Assembly: GCF_947500405.1 (NCBI RefSeq)
Contig: NZ_CANMRY010000008.1
Coordinates: forward strand, 62,001 to 126,000
Direction: 5' to 3'
DNA from: an uncultured Maribacter sp.
GTDB taxonomy: Bacteria; Bacteroidota; Bacteroidia; Flavobacteriales; Flavobacteriaceae
Length of the DNA: 64,000 bases
Numbering within the stretch: the stretch's first letter is position 1; every line of letters starts with the position of its first letter. The position numbers were made by a program, and so were the translations under genes. The notes beneath the pieces were generated by a model, which searched no databases, had not been told where the DNA came from, and saw nothing but the letters and a program-made list of their open reading frames with translations. Below, piece after piece: positions 37,813-46,789 of this stretch.

Positions 37813-38700
37813 CTACAATTTTAAATTAAGTAGTATTTCATGTGTACCATTATCAATAGTCCTAACTGGACTTTCAAAAGCTGCTTCATAAGCATATCCT
37901 ATATTCATCCATTTACTGGCTTTAAAAATAAGGATGCCACTTACGCTTTCGTCTAACCTGTAACCTACACCAATATCGAATCTATTATTAAATTCTAAAA
38001 GTGTCGTAACATCCAAAGATAAAGGAGATGCTTCCACATAACTTAATAATACCGTTGGCTTTAATACAATCTTATCTGCTAGTGTAATATCATATCCACC
38101 CGCTAAATATACGTGCATTTTATCCATACCAATCTTTGCTAAACCATCATCATACTCTAATCTATCCGGCGTTAAAACTCTTGGTATAGACAAGGCTAAA
38201 AAATACTTATCGTTCTTTAAATAAGCTCCTATTCCAATATTAACATTAAAACTGCCATCAATATTCATTAAAGAAGGGTCTGCCTGAATTCCATAAGTCA
38301 TTAAACCTGCAGTATTTGCTTTATAGGAATTAAACCCAGCCTTTATTCCAAAAAATAAGTCATGGTTTTCATTTAATTTAAGTTTATAAGAAAAATCTAA
38401 AGCTATAGAGGTTTGATTTTCTATAAAAGTTCTATCATTTATAATAGATGCACCAATACCTACATTTTTACGTAAAGGTGTACCGAAAATAACACTTTGA
38501 GTTTCTGGAGCTCCTTCTACACTTGCCCATTGGCTGCGTACATTGAGCCCTAAATCGGTACCTTCATTAGCTCCTGCATAAGCAGGATTTATTAAATTCA
38601 TATTATACCTATAAAATGTATAATTAGGTTCTTGCTGTGCAGACAAACTTACCGTTGCGAAAGCAAACAAGATTATTGTGTATATTAATTTTAGTTTCAT
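37813..38700 (-). CDS. PorP/SprF-family type IX secretion membrane protein
   Basis: From ATG 38700 the protein is 295 residues with a signal peptide (KLIYTIILFAFATVSLSAQ) and an outer-membrane barrel pattern; NLINPAYAGA and NVRSQW are typical of the PorP/SprF family. SprF-like proteins help specific giant surface proteins through the type IX system. An ATG at 38718 overlaps the upstream adhesin stop as TAATG and would add six residues before the signal, so coupled translation from there is possible. The adhesin gene next door, with the matching C-terminal domain, is the expected cargo. Confidence 0.9.
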   Translation of the reverse strand: MKLKLIYTIILFAFATVSLSAQQEPNYTFYRYNMNLINPAYAGANEGTDLGLNVRSQWASVEGAPETQSVIFGTPLRKNVGIGASIINDRTFIENQTSIALDFSYKLKLNENHDLFFGIKAGFNSYKANTAGLMTYGIQADPSLMNIDGSFNVNIGIGAYLKNDKYFLALSIPRVLTPDRLEYDDGLAKIGMDKMHVYLAGGYDITLADKIVLKPTVLLSYVEASPLSLDVTTLLEFNNRFDIGVGYRLDESVSGILIFKASKWMNIGYAYEAAFESPVRTIDNGTHEILLNLKL

Positions 38701-38717
38701 TATCTGGGGGTTTTGCA

Positions 38718-41700
38718 TTAGTAATTAATAAACATCCAACCACGTAACGGTGCTGTACCATTACCTAAGTCTATTACATATAAATAGGATCCTGCTGGAA
38801 GTTTTTCTGAATTAGATTTGTATTTTCCATTCCAATCATTTTTATAACTTTCTGTAGCAAAAACCTCATGCCCCCATCGATTATAAACTTTTACATTGGA
38901 ATTAGGATAATTATCTATTCCTGGAATAACCCAACTATCATTTATACCATCTCCGTTAGGCGTAAATGCTTCAGATGGTGCTAATGTAGGTTCTGCTATT
39001 TTAGGAAATACATCCTCAGTATCTACAACTCCATCATTATCATCGTCGGTATCAACACTATCAGAAATTCCATCTAAATCTGTATCTTCAGGTGTACTGG
39101 CGAAATTTTTAGAATCTGTACCTTCTCTATGTTCTACTTGATCCGAATACCCATCATTATCATCATCTAAATCTGCGTTATCCCCTGTTCCATCGCCATC
39201 GGTATCCGTATCTTCTGCTGGATCTGTTGAAAAAGCATCTTCAAAATCTAAAGTACCGTCGTTATCATCATCTAAATCAATATTATTTCCTAAACCGTCA
39301 CCATCGGTATCGGTATCTATATTTCCATCACCATCATCATCGGTATCTGCGTAATCTCCAATACCATCGTTATCCGTATCTGTATCCTCTGTAGGATCTA
39401 GTGGAAAATCATCTTCAGAATCTAGGGTGCCATCATTATCATCATCGTCATCCGCATTATCGCCTGTACCATCGTTATCCGTATCGGTATCCTCAGTAGG
39501 ATCTAGTGGAAAATCATCATCAACATCTGATGTACCATCATTATCATCATCGGTATCTGCATTATCGCCTGTTCCGTCATTATCGGAATCGGTATCTTCA
39601 TTTGCATCTAACGGGAAATCATCCTCAACATCTGATGTACCATCACCATCGTCATCGGTATCTGCATTATCGCCTGTACCATCATTATCTGTATCGGTAT
39701 CTTCATTGGCATCTAAAGGGAAATCATCCTCTGAATCTGGTGTGCCATCATTATCATCATCGGTATCTGCATTATCGCCTGTACCATCATTATCCGTATC
39801 GGTATCTTCATTGGCATCTAACGGGAAATCATCCTCTTCATCTGGTGTACCATCACCGTCGTCATCGGTATCTGCATTATCGCCTGTACCATCATTATCC
39901 GTATCGGTATCTTCATTGGCATCTAATGGAAAAGCATCATCAACATCTGGTGTACCATCATCATCATCATCGGTATCTGCATTATCGCCTGTACCATCAT
40001 TATCTGTATCGGTATCTTCATTGGCATCTAACGGGAAATCATCCTCTTCATCTGGTGTACCATCACCGTCGTCATCGGTATCTGCATTATCGCCTGTACC
40101 ATCATTATCCGTATCGGTATCTTCATTGGCATCTAATGGAAAAGCATCATCAACGTCTGGGGTGCCATCATTATCATCATCGGTATCCGCATTATCGCCT
40201 GTACCGTCATTATCCGTATCGGTATCTTCGGTATCATCTAGTGGGAATGCATCGTCTTCATCTGGGGTGCCATCATCATCATCGTCATCATCAGCATTAT
40301 CGCCTGTACCGTCATTATCGGTATCGGTATCTTCGGTATTATCTAATGGGAATGCGTCATCCGTATCGGGGGTGCCATCTCCATCATCATCTGGATCCGT
40401 ACTATTGCCATCTCCGTCTCCGTCTGTATCTTCTTCTGCATCTATACTAGTGGTATAAGTAGCTGTACTTACTGCATCTTCTAAATCTTTTACCTTAAAT
40501 GTGAATGATGTATAGTCTGTACCAAATTCTCCTGCTTCGGTTATATATAATAAGAGTGTAACATCATCAATAAAATCATTTTCAGAAACTGGATTACCTT
40601 CATATGTTAACTCTCCTTTTCCTGAAGGTGGTAATGTTATAATCTGGATTCCATTAAATTCATCTACCAAATCATCATCATTAAATGTAAAATTGCTTGG
40701 TGTGAATGTAAAATCTACATCCTGAACAACATCTATAGATATATCTCCCCCTGTTGGAGTATCATTTTGTAAGGATACGTTTATATTTACTGTTACATCT
40801 TCACTAAATGAGTTTCCATCTTGAAAATTATACGTAAAAGAGTCTTGCTCTTCCTCTTCCCCATCATGTACATATGTAAATGTACCGTCTGAATTAAAAG
40901 TAAAGGAAGATGCATTGGAAGGATTGCTAATTATATGATATGTTACAGGATCCCCATCTACTTCTTCATCGTTTGTAGATACATCATCATTAAGTGTCGC
41001 ATTTTCATTAACATCAAAAGTATTTTCATTGCCTATTGGCTGATCGTCTACTGGAGTTATTGACACGGTAATAGTTGCTGTAACAAGTGTACCATTATCA
41101 TCTAATTGGTAAGTAATACTGTCTGTTCCATTTTCGTTTTCATCTGGGTAATAGAAAATCCTTGTATTATCTCCGTCTACCTCAGCATACCCTTTTAATC
41201 CCTGTGTTATTATGGATAAAGTAGCGTCATTACCAGACTCATAGACATCATTATACAACACGTCTACAGGGGTTCCGTCTGAATCTTCATCTACTACAAG
41301 TAAATCATCATTTGCTGCAACAACTAAAGTTAAATTGTATGGTCCAAAGGAAGTTGCCGCCGTATTCGTTGCATTATCTTTAGCTTCTGCATGAATATAC
41401 CATCCGCTACCTCCTGTAGAAAAAGAAACATCTTTAGATTGACTATTACTCCATGAACTCCAATTAGCATCATCGGTTGCAGGTGGTGTAGCACTTTGCG
41501 TTAATGCATAACGTTGTACATCAAAACCACTTCCCAAGCCTTCATCTGAAAAAGTTAAGGTAATATTATCTTCCGTTGTAACATTTCCGTTCGCTGGCGA
41601 AGCCGTAATTGTTGGATTCGATGCGTCGTGAATTATATTTAAGGTTCTATAAAATGGTAAAGACCATACTCCTGTATCTGTTTGTGTTCTTAAACTAATT

Positions 41701-43766
41701 ATATAATCTGCACTTTCTGAATTGTATGCAGAAAAGTCTGTCATAGGTGTTGTAGAATTATATATTTCAACATCTGTAGGGTTACCTTCATTATCATAAG
41801 TTCGTTGCGTTACAATCCACTCTTCTGCAGTAAGGGTTCTTCCGTAAGGATCTGCTGAATTATTCTCTACAGCAATTGTCATTGTACCAGCATATGTGGT
41901 TAACACATCTGGTAAAATATTAAATTGCGCTAAAGGTAAATCGTCATTTGTAGGAGTTGCAGATGTTTTTTCAACATAAACACTCGCTGGAGAACTATAC
42001 GTTCCTTGATGATCCTGAACCGTAAGCATTATTAAGTACTGACCGTCTGGCTGACCGGAAGGGTTAAATTGCCCTATTGTCCAATCATTTGTTGCACTTG
42101 CATCTACGGATTTCCATTTCCATTCAGAATTTGCAATGCCATTATTAGCACCACCATCTAAATCATATGAGTTATCTGTTAAAGTACCTGCACCTGGATT
42201 ATATGTAAAACTAGCTACTGGTTTTCTATGAAAATATAGTGTCGTTGGTGCCGTTGGTAAATCCTCGAAAGTAAAGCTGTATTCTCCTGTTTTTTCATAA
42301 AACTCTGGTACATCTTCTAAATATAAATCATGCCAAGATACTTTACCACTATTATTATCAAAAAAGGTTTCATCATGAGTTATCTTCCATCTACCATTAG
42401 GGTAACTTGCGTTTGCAGTATTTGTTTTTAACTCGGTTGGTGTAACATCTATTTCTACAGAAGTACCTGCTATAAAATATTCCCCAGCGCTTACTGTTCC
42501 AAAAACATACTGATTATATATATATTGTGCTATTTGATCTATCCAATCATTATAAGCTGTTTCATCTCTATTTACAAAGGTTCCTTTTTGATTGTTTTGT
42601 GTAACAAATCTTTCAAACTGAGTCTTATTTGCATTAACACCCCAACCTATGTAATGAATGTCTTCATTTATGGTACGCATTAATATTTCTGACAAATCGG
42701 AATCATCATTAAAATCTGCTACCTCTAAGTCGTCTAAGTTTATATTAAAGCGTAATGCATTATTTCTCCACTGTGGTTCTCTCAGTACATCTTTAAAAGC
42801 TCTTAATGATAATTTTTCGATTGCGATATCTTCAAAATATGCATTTTCTTGCTCGTGAACATAAAAACCATAACTACCAGTAGAGTGTGTTGAGTCGGTA
42901 ATATCAAATGATTCTATCCAATCTGTCCCTGCATTACCTCCTCCTCCTTTACGATAAATTTTTATATCATTGCCACTCATTTCAATCCTGAAATCAATAG
43001 CCTGACCATTATAAAAAGCGCCGAACATATCTGCTCTATTCCCGTTCCAACCGTAAGTTGCAGTACCACTTTGCCCACTACTAGTATTAACAGCTAAAAT
43101 AGTTGTTACACCATTTTCTCTTTTTAAAATAGCTTCTGCAGGAAAACCATCTCCGCTAGCGTATCCTTGTAAATTCCCGCAATAAGTATGATTATCAATG
43201 ATATACGCATAAAAATTATCATTATCTACTTTTCTAAAGATAAAACCTACCTCTGCATGTACATATGGGTCTCCTGAAAGACCAAAAGTTGCCGAAATTG
43301 AACCATCAGACACATCGCCCGTTGGATCATACATTGCCACTCCATAATTTCCTGAATTTCTTGCAACAGGATCCGCTAAAATTCGGTTTGTTCCTGAGTC
43401 AAAAGAAAAATATGGTCCGCTATACACACCTCCCGCCAATGAGTTGTGTGGATTTGGTGGTTCCGCTCCAGTAAAATCCATTTTTACCCAACTATTAAAA
43501 ATATCAGCTGCATCTGCCTGATCTGATGATATAGTACTCCTTTCAAAAGCCTCTACGCGTAATTTACCTAAAGGCATTCCTTTATTAATTAAAGATGTCT
43601 CTAAATCTGTTTCAAAAGGTGCTAAATCTAATTGTGCAGAACCAACAGTTACCATAACATCTATGTTAGGACCCTGCTGTACTGTCATATCTACCGTTTG
43701 TGCAAAGGATACAGTGGTAAATACCAAGCATACCCACGCTAAGGTGTTTTTAAATATTTTTCTCAT
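38718..43766 (-). CDS. Giant secreted adhesin with Asp-rich TSP3 repeats and type IX sorting domain
   Basis: A 1682-residue secreted protein. A signal peptide (ending FAQ near 23) precedes an N-terminal region with a lectin/LamG-like fold (about 80-320), a PKD/Ig-like middle (to about 800), two cadherin/Ig-like repeats with PVDVLYNDVYESG and ENATLNDDVSTNDEEVDG (about 820-1000), then about 12 thrombospondin type-3-like Asp-rich units (about 1110-1590) and a C-terminal domain beginning EAFTPNGDGINDSW and ending RGWMFINY. The last part is the gliding-motility-associated (type B) sorting domain. TSP3 units bind calcium and stiffen the stalk. The adjacent SprF-like gene should support its secretion; adhesion or gliding is the likely role. 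Confidence 0.9.
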   Translation of the reverse strand: MRKIFKNTLAWVCLVFTTVSFAQTVDMTVQQGPNIDVMVTVGSAQLDLAPFETDLETSLINKGMPLGKLRVEAFERSTISSDQADAADIFNSWVKMDFTGAEPPNPHNSLAGGVYSGPYFSFDSGTNRILADPVARNSGNYGVAMYDPTGDVSDGSISATFGLSGDPYVHAEVGFIFRKVDNDNFYAYIIDNHTYCGNLQGYASGDGFPAEAILKRENGVTTILAVNTSSGQSGTATYGWNGNRADMFGAFYNGQAIDFRIEMSGNDIKIYRKGGGGNAGTDWIESFDITDSTHSTGSYGFYVHEQENAYFEDIAIEKLSLRAFKDVLREPQWRNNALRFNINLDDLEVADFNDDSDLSEILMRTINEDIHYIGWGVNANKTQFERFVTQNNQKGTFVNRDETAYNDWIDQIAQYIYNQYVFGTVSAGEYFIAGTSVEIDVTPTELKTNTANASYPNGRWKITHDETFFDNNSGKVSWHDLYLEDVPEFYEKTGEYSFTFEDLPTAPTTLYFHRKPVASFTYNPGAGTLTDNSYDLDGGANNGIANSEWKWKSVDASATNDWTIGQFNPSGQPDGQYLIMLTVQDHQGTYSSPASVYVEKTSATPTNDDLPLAQFNILPDVLTTYAGTMTIAVENNSADPYGRTLTAEEWIVTQRTYDNEGNPTDVEIYNSTTPMTDFSAYNSESADYIISLRTQTDTGVWSLPFYRTLNIIHDASNPTITASPANGNVTTEDNITLTFSDEGLGSGFDVQRYALTQSATPPATDDANWSSWSNSQSKDVSFSTGGSGWYIHAEAKDNATNTAATSFGPYNLTLVVAANDDLLVVDEDSDGTPVDVLYNDVYESGNDATLSIITQGLKGYAEVDGDNTRIFYYPDENENGTDSITYQLDDNGTLVTATITVSITPVDDQPIGNENTFDVNENATLNDDVSTNDEEVDGDPVTYHIISNPSNASSFTFNSDGTFTYVHDGEEEEQDSFTYNFQDGNSFSEDVTVNINVSLQNDTPTGGDISIDVVQDVDFTFTPSNFTFNDDDLVDEFNGIQIITLPPSGKGELTYEGNPVSENDFIDDVTLLLYITEAGEFGTDYTSFTFKVKDLEDAVSTATYTTSIDAEEDTDGDGDGNSTDPDDDGDGTPDTDDAFPLDNTEDTDTDNDGTGDNADDDDDDDGTPDEDDAFPLDDTEDTDTDNDGTGDNADTDDDNDGTPDVDDAFPLDANEDTDTDNDGTGDNADTDDDGDGTPDEEDDFPLDANEDTDTDNDGTGDNADTDDDDDGTPDVDDAFPLDANEDTDTDNDGTGDNADTDDDGDGTPDEEDDFPLDANEDTDTDNDGTGDNADTDDDNDGTPDSEDDFPLDANEDTDTDNDGTGDNADTDDDGDGTSDVEDDFPLDANEDTDSDNDGTGDNADTDDDNDGTSDVDDDFPLDPTEDTDTDNDGTGDNADDDDDNDGTLDSEDDFPLDPTEDTDTDNDGIGDYADTDDDGDGNIDTDTDGDGLGNNIDLDDDNDGTLDFEDAFSTDPAEDTDTDGDGTGDNADLDDDNDGYSDQVEHREGTDSKNFASTPEDTDLDGISDSVDTDDDNDGVVDTEDVFPKIAEPTLAPSEAFTPNGDGINDSWVIPGIDNYPNSNVKVYNRWGHEVFATESYKNDWNGKYKSNSEKLPAGSYLYVIDLGNGTAPLRGWMFINY
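39000..40437 (-). repeat. Tandem 105-bp repeats coding Asp-rich TSP3 units
   Basis: The adhesin gene contains about nine close copies of a 105-bp unit (35 residues: DTDTDNDGTGDNADTDDD..., ...FPLDANE) between about 39330 and 40380, with more diverged units on each side. Alternate units pair up, giving a 210-bp higher-order repeat: the stretch starting at 39811 recurs almost base for base at 40021 for more than 130 bases. This points to recent duplication. Confidence 0.9.
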
Positions 43767-43776
43767 TTGGGGGATT

Positions 43777-44331
43777 TTATTTTGTTAAAATGGAGTTCGT
43801 TATTGATGCACTTAAAGACCAATAGTCGAAATTAAATGCAGTATCAAAAATAGAAGTACAACTAGTACAAGCACCTACATTAAAATAGGCTTTTTCACCA
43901 ATTGCTTTAATTAAAGCTAAACCATCTGTATTAGAGCCTAAATTACAATTGTATACAAGCAATTGAATATGCTCTCCTTGATAAAGACCTTCTAACATAC
44001 TTAATTCAAACTCAGCATTAACTGAATTTAAATCATAGGCTACACCTCCCATTTGTAAAGAATTATAAGATGCATTAGCAAAAAGGTGTATTGTTTTAAT
44101 TTCTGAATTTTCTTGCAAAAATTCTCTTATTTGTTTCCAAGCATTTGTAGTATTGTTTAACTCTACTAAAACTTGATTTGTACTTAAAGTGCTTATAATT
44201 TGTGTTTTCTCTGAAAAATCTGAATCTATAACAACCAGATTTTTAGAGCCAGATTGGGCATAAAATTTTAAACATAAAAAAAAGAATACATATATGAATG
44301 TTCTTTTGGAAGTAGAGTATTTAGTTTGCAT
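43777..44331 (-). CDS. DUF4347 domain secreted protein
   Basis: A 184-residue exported protein (signal peptide ending YAQ near residue 26) whose whole mature part fits DUF4347: LVVIDSDFSEKTQ, IHLFANASYNSLQMGG and LLVYNCNLGSNTDG. DUF4347 normally sits at the N-terminus of very large adhesins; here it is a stand-alone protein 10 bases upstream of the giant adhesin gene. It may therefore be the separated N-terminal part of that adhesin, or an accessory protein. No reaction is known to me. Confidence 0.78.
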   Translation of the reverse strand: MQTKYSTSKRTFIYVFFFLCLKFYAQSGSKNLVVIDSDFSEKTQIISTLSTNQVLVELNNTTNAWKQIREFLQENSEIKTIHLFANASYNSLQMGGVAYDLNSVNAEFELSMLEGLYQGEHIQLLVYNCNLGSNTDGLALIKAIGEKAYFNVGACTSCTSIFDTAFNFDYWSLSASITNSILTK

Positions 44332-44503
44332 AAATTAAGGTTTAATTATATTTTATAGTTAAACGCTAAATTAAATATTTAAAGTACGTATTTTCTTACA
44401 AATGTTGTGAGTTGATGTAAATTTGTATGTAACTTTCAAAAAAAACGGTATTACATTACTTTAACACAACATTGTTTAAATAAAACTCTTACAATTAATT
44501 GTT

Positions 44504-44818
44504 TTATATATTAACATTCAAATAAACTGAAATTCTATTCTTAAGTTCTACTCTTTTACTATTTAAATTTTGAGAAATTGGAACCATGCCTAAAACTCCT
44601 AAGAAACATTTCTTGTAACTAGCTTCTAAACTTACCTCTCCAAGGAAAATATTGCTTTTTGTATTTGCAACCTCTAAATTAAACTCTACTTCTGGCATGG
44701 TTAAGTAAAAACTATCGGTAGTTACTTCCCAATCTACTTTTGTATTGCTCCCTAACAACGTAACATTTTTAATTGGTGATGGAGGTATATTTTTATGATA
44801 CCCTCCAATAGTGCGCAT
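44504..44818 (-). CDS. Small ORF of uncertain status, fucosidase C-terminus-like
   Basis: A 104-residue ORF. Residues 15-44 (SPIKNVTLLGS, then VDWEVTTDSFYLTMPE) resemble the C-terminal beta-sandwich of GH29 alpha-L-fucosidases, though this is a weak reading. The rest is not recognised. Upstream of the ATG the frame stays open to 44922 and codes a signal-peptide-like stretch (IKLFLVCLLLVFLGEPKAG) with no ATG, GTG or TTG start. It could be a small secreted protein with a rare start, or the remnant of a deleted glycosidase gene. Confidence 0.4.
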   Translation of the reverse strand: MRTIGGYHKNIPPSPIKNVTLLGSNTKVDWEVTTDSFYLTMPEVEFNLEVANTKSNIFLGEVSLEASYKKCFLGVLGMVPISQNLNSKRVELKNRISVYLNVNI

Positions 44819-45027
44819 TGCATTTTTTTTACCTGCTTTGGGTTCTCCTAAAAAAACTAACAGTAAACAGACTAGAAAGAGTTTAATGCCCGTTTTATAT
44901 TTATAAACAACGTATTTTAATTATAGATATAAAATAAAAAACTTATTAGAATTAACACCTTGCGATACAGGCTTAGAAAAAAATGAATCTAAAAAAGTCT
45001 GTAAACTTATCGGAATTTATTGGGAGT

Positions 45028-45756
45028 TTATAAATTTAGGTTATTCTTTTTTCTAAAATCAGTTTTAAAATAAACAGCTAACTGTATACGATCAAAATTA
45101 CTTTTTTTAAAAGTATTTTTCATGTACCCAATATCTACTTTTACACTCTTTGTTACATTATGGCCCAACCCAATAAAAAATCTATTTTGGTTAAAGTGGG
45201 GTGCTTTTAGGTTTATAAAATATTCATTAAATATTTTAAAATAAAAAGCATTATTTAAAGGGATTTTTGCTTGTAATCTATATCTAATTCTATTATTTAC
45301 TAAACTCTCCCCTACTTTATCAATCCAACAAGATTCTAATCGTATTCTATTAGAAATTAGTGCGTTTTTATATTTTGATTTAAATACTAACTCTTCATAT
45401 AACCAAATCTGTTTAGTATGCCCCCCAAATTCATTACCTATATATGCTTCAGAATCTAAATATGCTACTCCTATTGTAGTTAGAAAATTCTTTTTCACTT
45501 GATAGGTTAATCCTGTTCTAAAAAAAGCAAACTCATAATTACTAATAAGTTTATAATGTCTTAAAATACTCAGAGTTGGAATACTAAATTTATTAGATAT
45601 TTTATTACTTCCTGAAATTATAAACCAAGACCCTAACAAATCCTCCTTTTCTTGTGCAAAGTTTACAAAGGAAACAAGCATTAAAAGTATTGTTATACCC
45701 TTTTTAAAAGTTCTATTTAATCCATAGTAATCTGCACTTTTTCTAAATTTTATCAT
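45028..45756 (-). CDS. DUF2490 outer-membrane protein
   Basis: A 242-residue protein with a signal peptide (ending NFAQ near residue 35). The mature region consists of amphipathic beta strands typical of small outer-membrane barrels, starting EDLLGSWFIISGSNKIS and containing RIRLESCWID and RIRYRLQAKIPL. This matches DUF2490, whose function is unknown. It diverges from the universal stress operon; the shared intergenic region carries three palindromes that might act on both. Confidence 0.82.
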   Translation of the reverse strand: MIKFRKSADYYGLNRTFKKGITILLMLVSFVNFAQEKEDLLGSWFIISGSNKISNKFSIPTLSILRHYKLISNYEFAFFRTGLTYQVKKNFLTTIGVAYLDSEAYIGNEFGGHTKQIWLYEELVFKSKYKNALISNRIRLESCWIDKVGESLVNNRIRYRLQAKIPLNNAFYFKIFNEYFINLKAPHFNQNRFFIGLGHNVTKSVKVDIGYMKNTFKKSNFDRIQLAVYFKTDFRKKNNLNL

Positions 45757-45805
45757 TACAAAAATTCTTCTTTAGAATCAAGTACAAATTTTTAAAATGC
45801 ATACC

Positions 45806-45830
45806 TGTCAAAACATGACATATGACATGT
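45806..45830. promoter_or_regulatory. Two overlapping TGAC/GTCA-type palindromes between divergent genes
   Basis: TGTCA-AAACA-TGACA (45806-45820) is an inverted repeat, overlapping TGACATATGACA (45816-45827), itself part of a near-perfect palindrome ACATGACATATGACATGT (45813-45830). The spacing and half-sites resemble CRP/FNR-family operators. Confidence 0.45.
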
Positions 45831-45907
45831 TTAGATTTTTTAGCGTATAAAATTTAGGTTAACATAAAGTTAAAAATAATGCACCTAACAGGTTTATAAT
45901 CAGAACA

Positions 45908-45919
45908 TGACATAAGTCA
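45908..45919. promoter_or_regulatory. Candidate FNR/CRP-like activator site for the usp-pckA-pta-ackA operon
   Basis: TGACATAAGTCA is a TGAC-N4-GTCA palindrome, like an FNR/CRP-superfamily box. Its centre (45913.5) is about 40 bases before the start expected from the -7 element at 45943-45950, the position of a class II activator. Confidence 0.5.
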
Positions 45920-45942
45920 CATTTTATAAAAAGAAACCAATA

Positions 45943-45950
45943 TACTTTTG
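45943..45950 (+). promoter_or_regulatory. Candidate -7 element of the usp operon
   Basis: TACTTTTG matches TAnnTTTG exactly, 37 bases before the ATG at 45988. No good -33 TTTG precedes it, which fits an activator-dependent promoter. Confidence 0.5.
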
Positions 45951-45987
45951 AATAGAATATTTCTATAATCTTAAAAACAAAGTTACC

Positions 45988-46767
45988 ATGAACACAATAT
46001 CTAAAATATTAGTACCCTATGATTATTCTAAAAGTGCCGATAAAGCTTTGGACTATGCTGTACACTTTGTGGCAGATGAAAAGATAAACATAAACCTCAT
46101 CCATGTATCTAATAATGCAGATGATGACAAGATGCGTGACACTTATCAAAGTCTTTCCAAAAAATATGAAAACAAGCTTAAAATTCCAATGACATGGTCA
46201 TTAGGCTGGGATGGTTCTGTTACAGATGTAATAATGGAAGTGCAAGAAGAAAAAAAATCTGACTTAATTATTATGGGTACTTCAGGGTGGTCTTTAGATA
46301 AAGATTTTTCTTTCACCTCCAAACTTGTTAATGAATCTAAATATCCAATTTTGGTTGTTCCTGAAGGCAATAAAAAACAAAAAATTAAGAATATTATTTT
46401 GGTCTTAGGAAAAAATGAAATTGATAAGCCTACTGCCTTAAAAATCCTTTTAAATATTTCTCAAAAGTTTAACGCTAAAGTTCATGTTTTAACTATTCAA
46501 AATGAACCAGGAACTTTTGGATATACAGAAAGTGATGAAAAAAATGAGAATACATTAATGTACTATCTAGAGAATTTTTACAGTGAACATACCTTTATAG
46601 AAAACCCAGATATAGTAGAAGGAATTTTTTCTTATGTGAATAAACATGATATAGATATGATTGCTATTCTTCCTAGAAACCATACCAAAAAAGCTACTCC
46701 GTCTGATGGCTTACTTACTAAGGAACTAGTATTAAAAGCTACAGTACCTGTATTAACAATTGAATAA
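45988..46767 (+). CDS. Universal stress protein, two UspA domains
   Basis: A 259-residue protein with two tandem Usp folds: the first begins ISKILVPYDYSKSADKALDYAV (about 4-25) and ends with LIIMGTSGWS; the second starts KIKNIILVLGKNEIDKPTALKIL (about 131-153) and ends MIAILPRNHTKK. The first has a partial nucleotide-binding signature. Usp proteins respond to energy or redox stress. It opens the operon with an SLC13 permease, pckA, pta and ackA; in Pseudomonas, Usp and fermentation genes are commonly under Anr/FNR control, a parallel for the palindromes upstream. Confidence 0.9.
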   Translation: MNTISKILVPYDYSKSADKALDYAVHFVADEKININLIHVSNNADDDKMRDTYQSLSKKYENKLKIPMTWSLGWDGSVTDVIMEVQEEKKSDLIIMGTSGWSLDKDFSFTSKLVNESKYPILVVPEGNKKQKIKNIILVLGKNEIDKPTALKILLNISQKFNAKVHVLTIQNEPGTFGYTESDEKNENTLMYYLENFYSEHTFIENPDIVEGIFSYVNKHDIDMIAILPRNHTKKATPSDGLLTKELVLKATVPVLTIE

Positions 46768-46789
46768 TTAATTCTAAAAAAACAAAATC

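Noticed and set aside
39330-40380. Regular repeats resembling a CRISPR array
   Set aside because: The unit is 105 bases, there are no unique spacers, and the repeats are in-frame coding units of the adhesin.
39427-40458. Long plus-strand ORFs (343 Ser-rich codons, and 314 His/Tyr-rich codons from 39506) across the repeat region
   Set aside because: They are the antisense of the Asp-rich TSP3 repeats; low-complexity repeats keep other frames open by their composition, and no start signal or family is seen.
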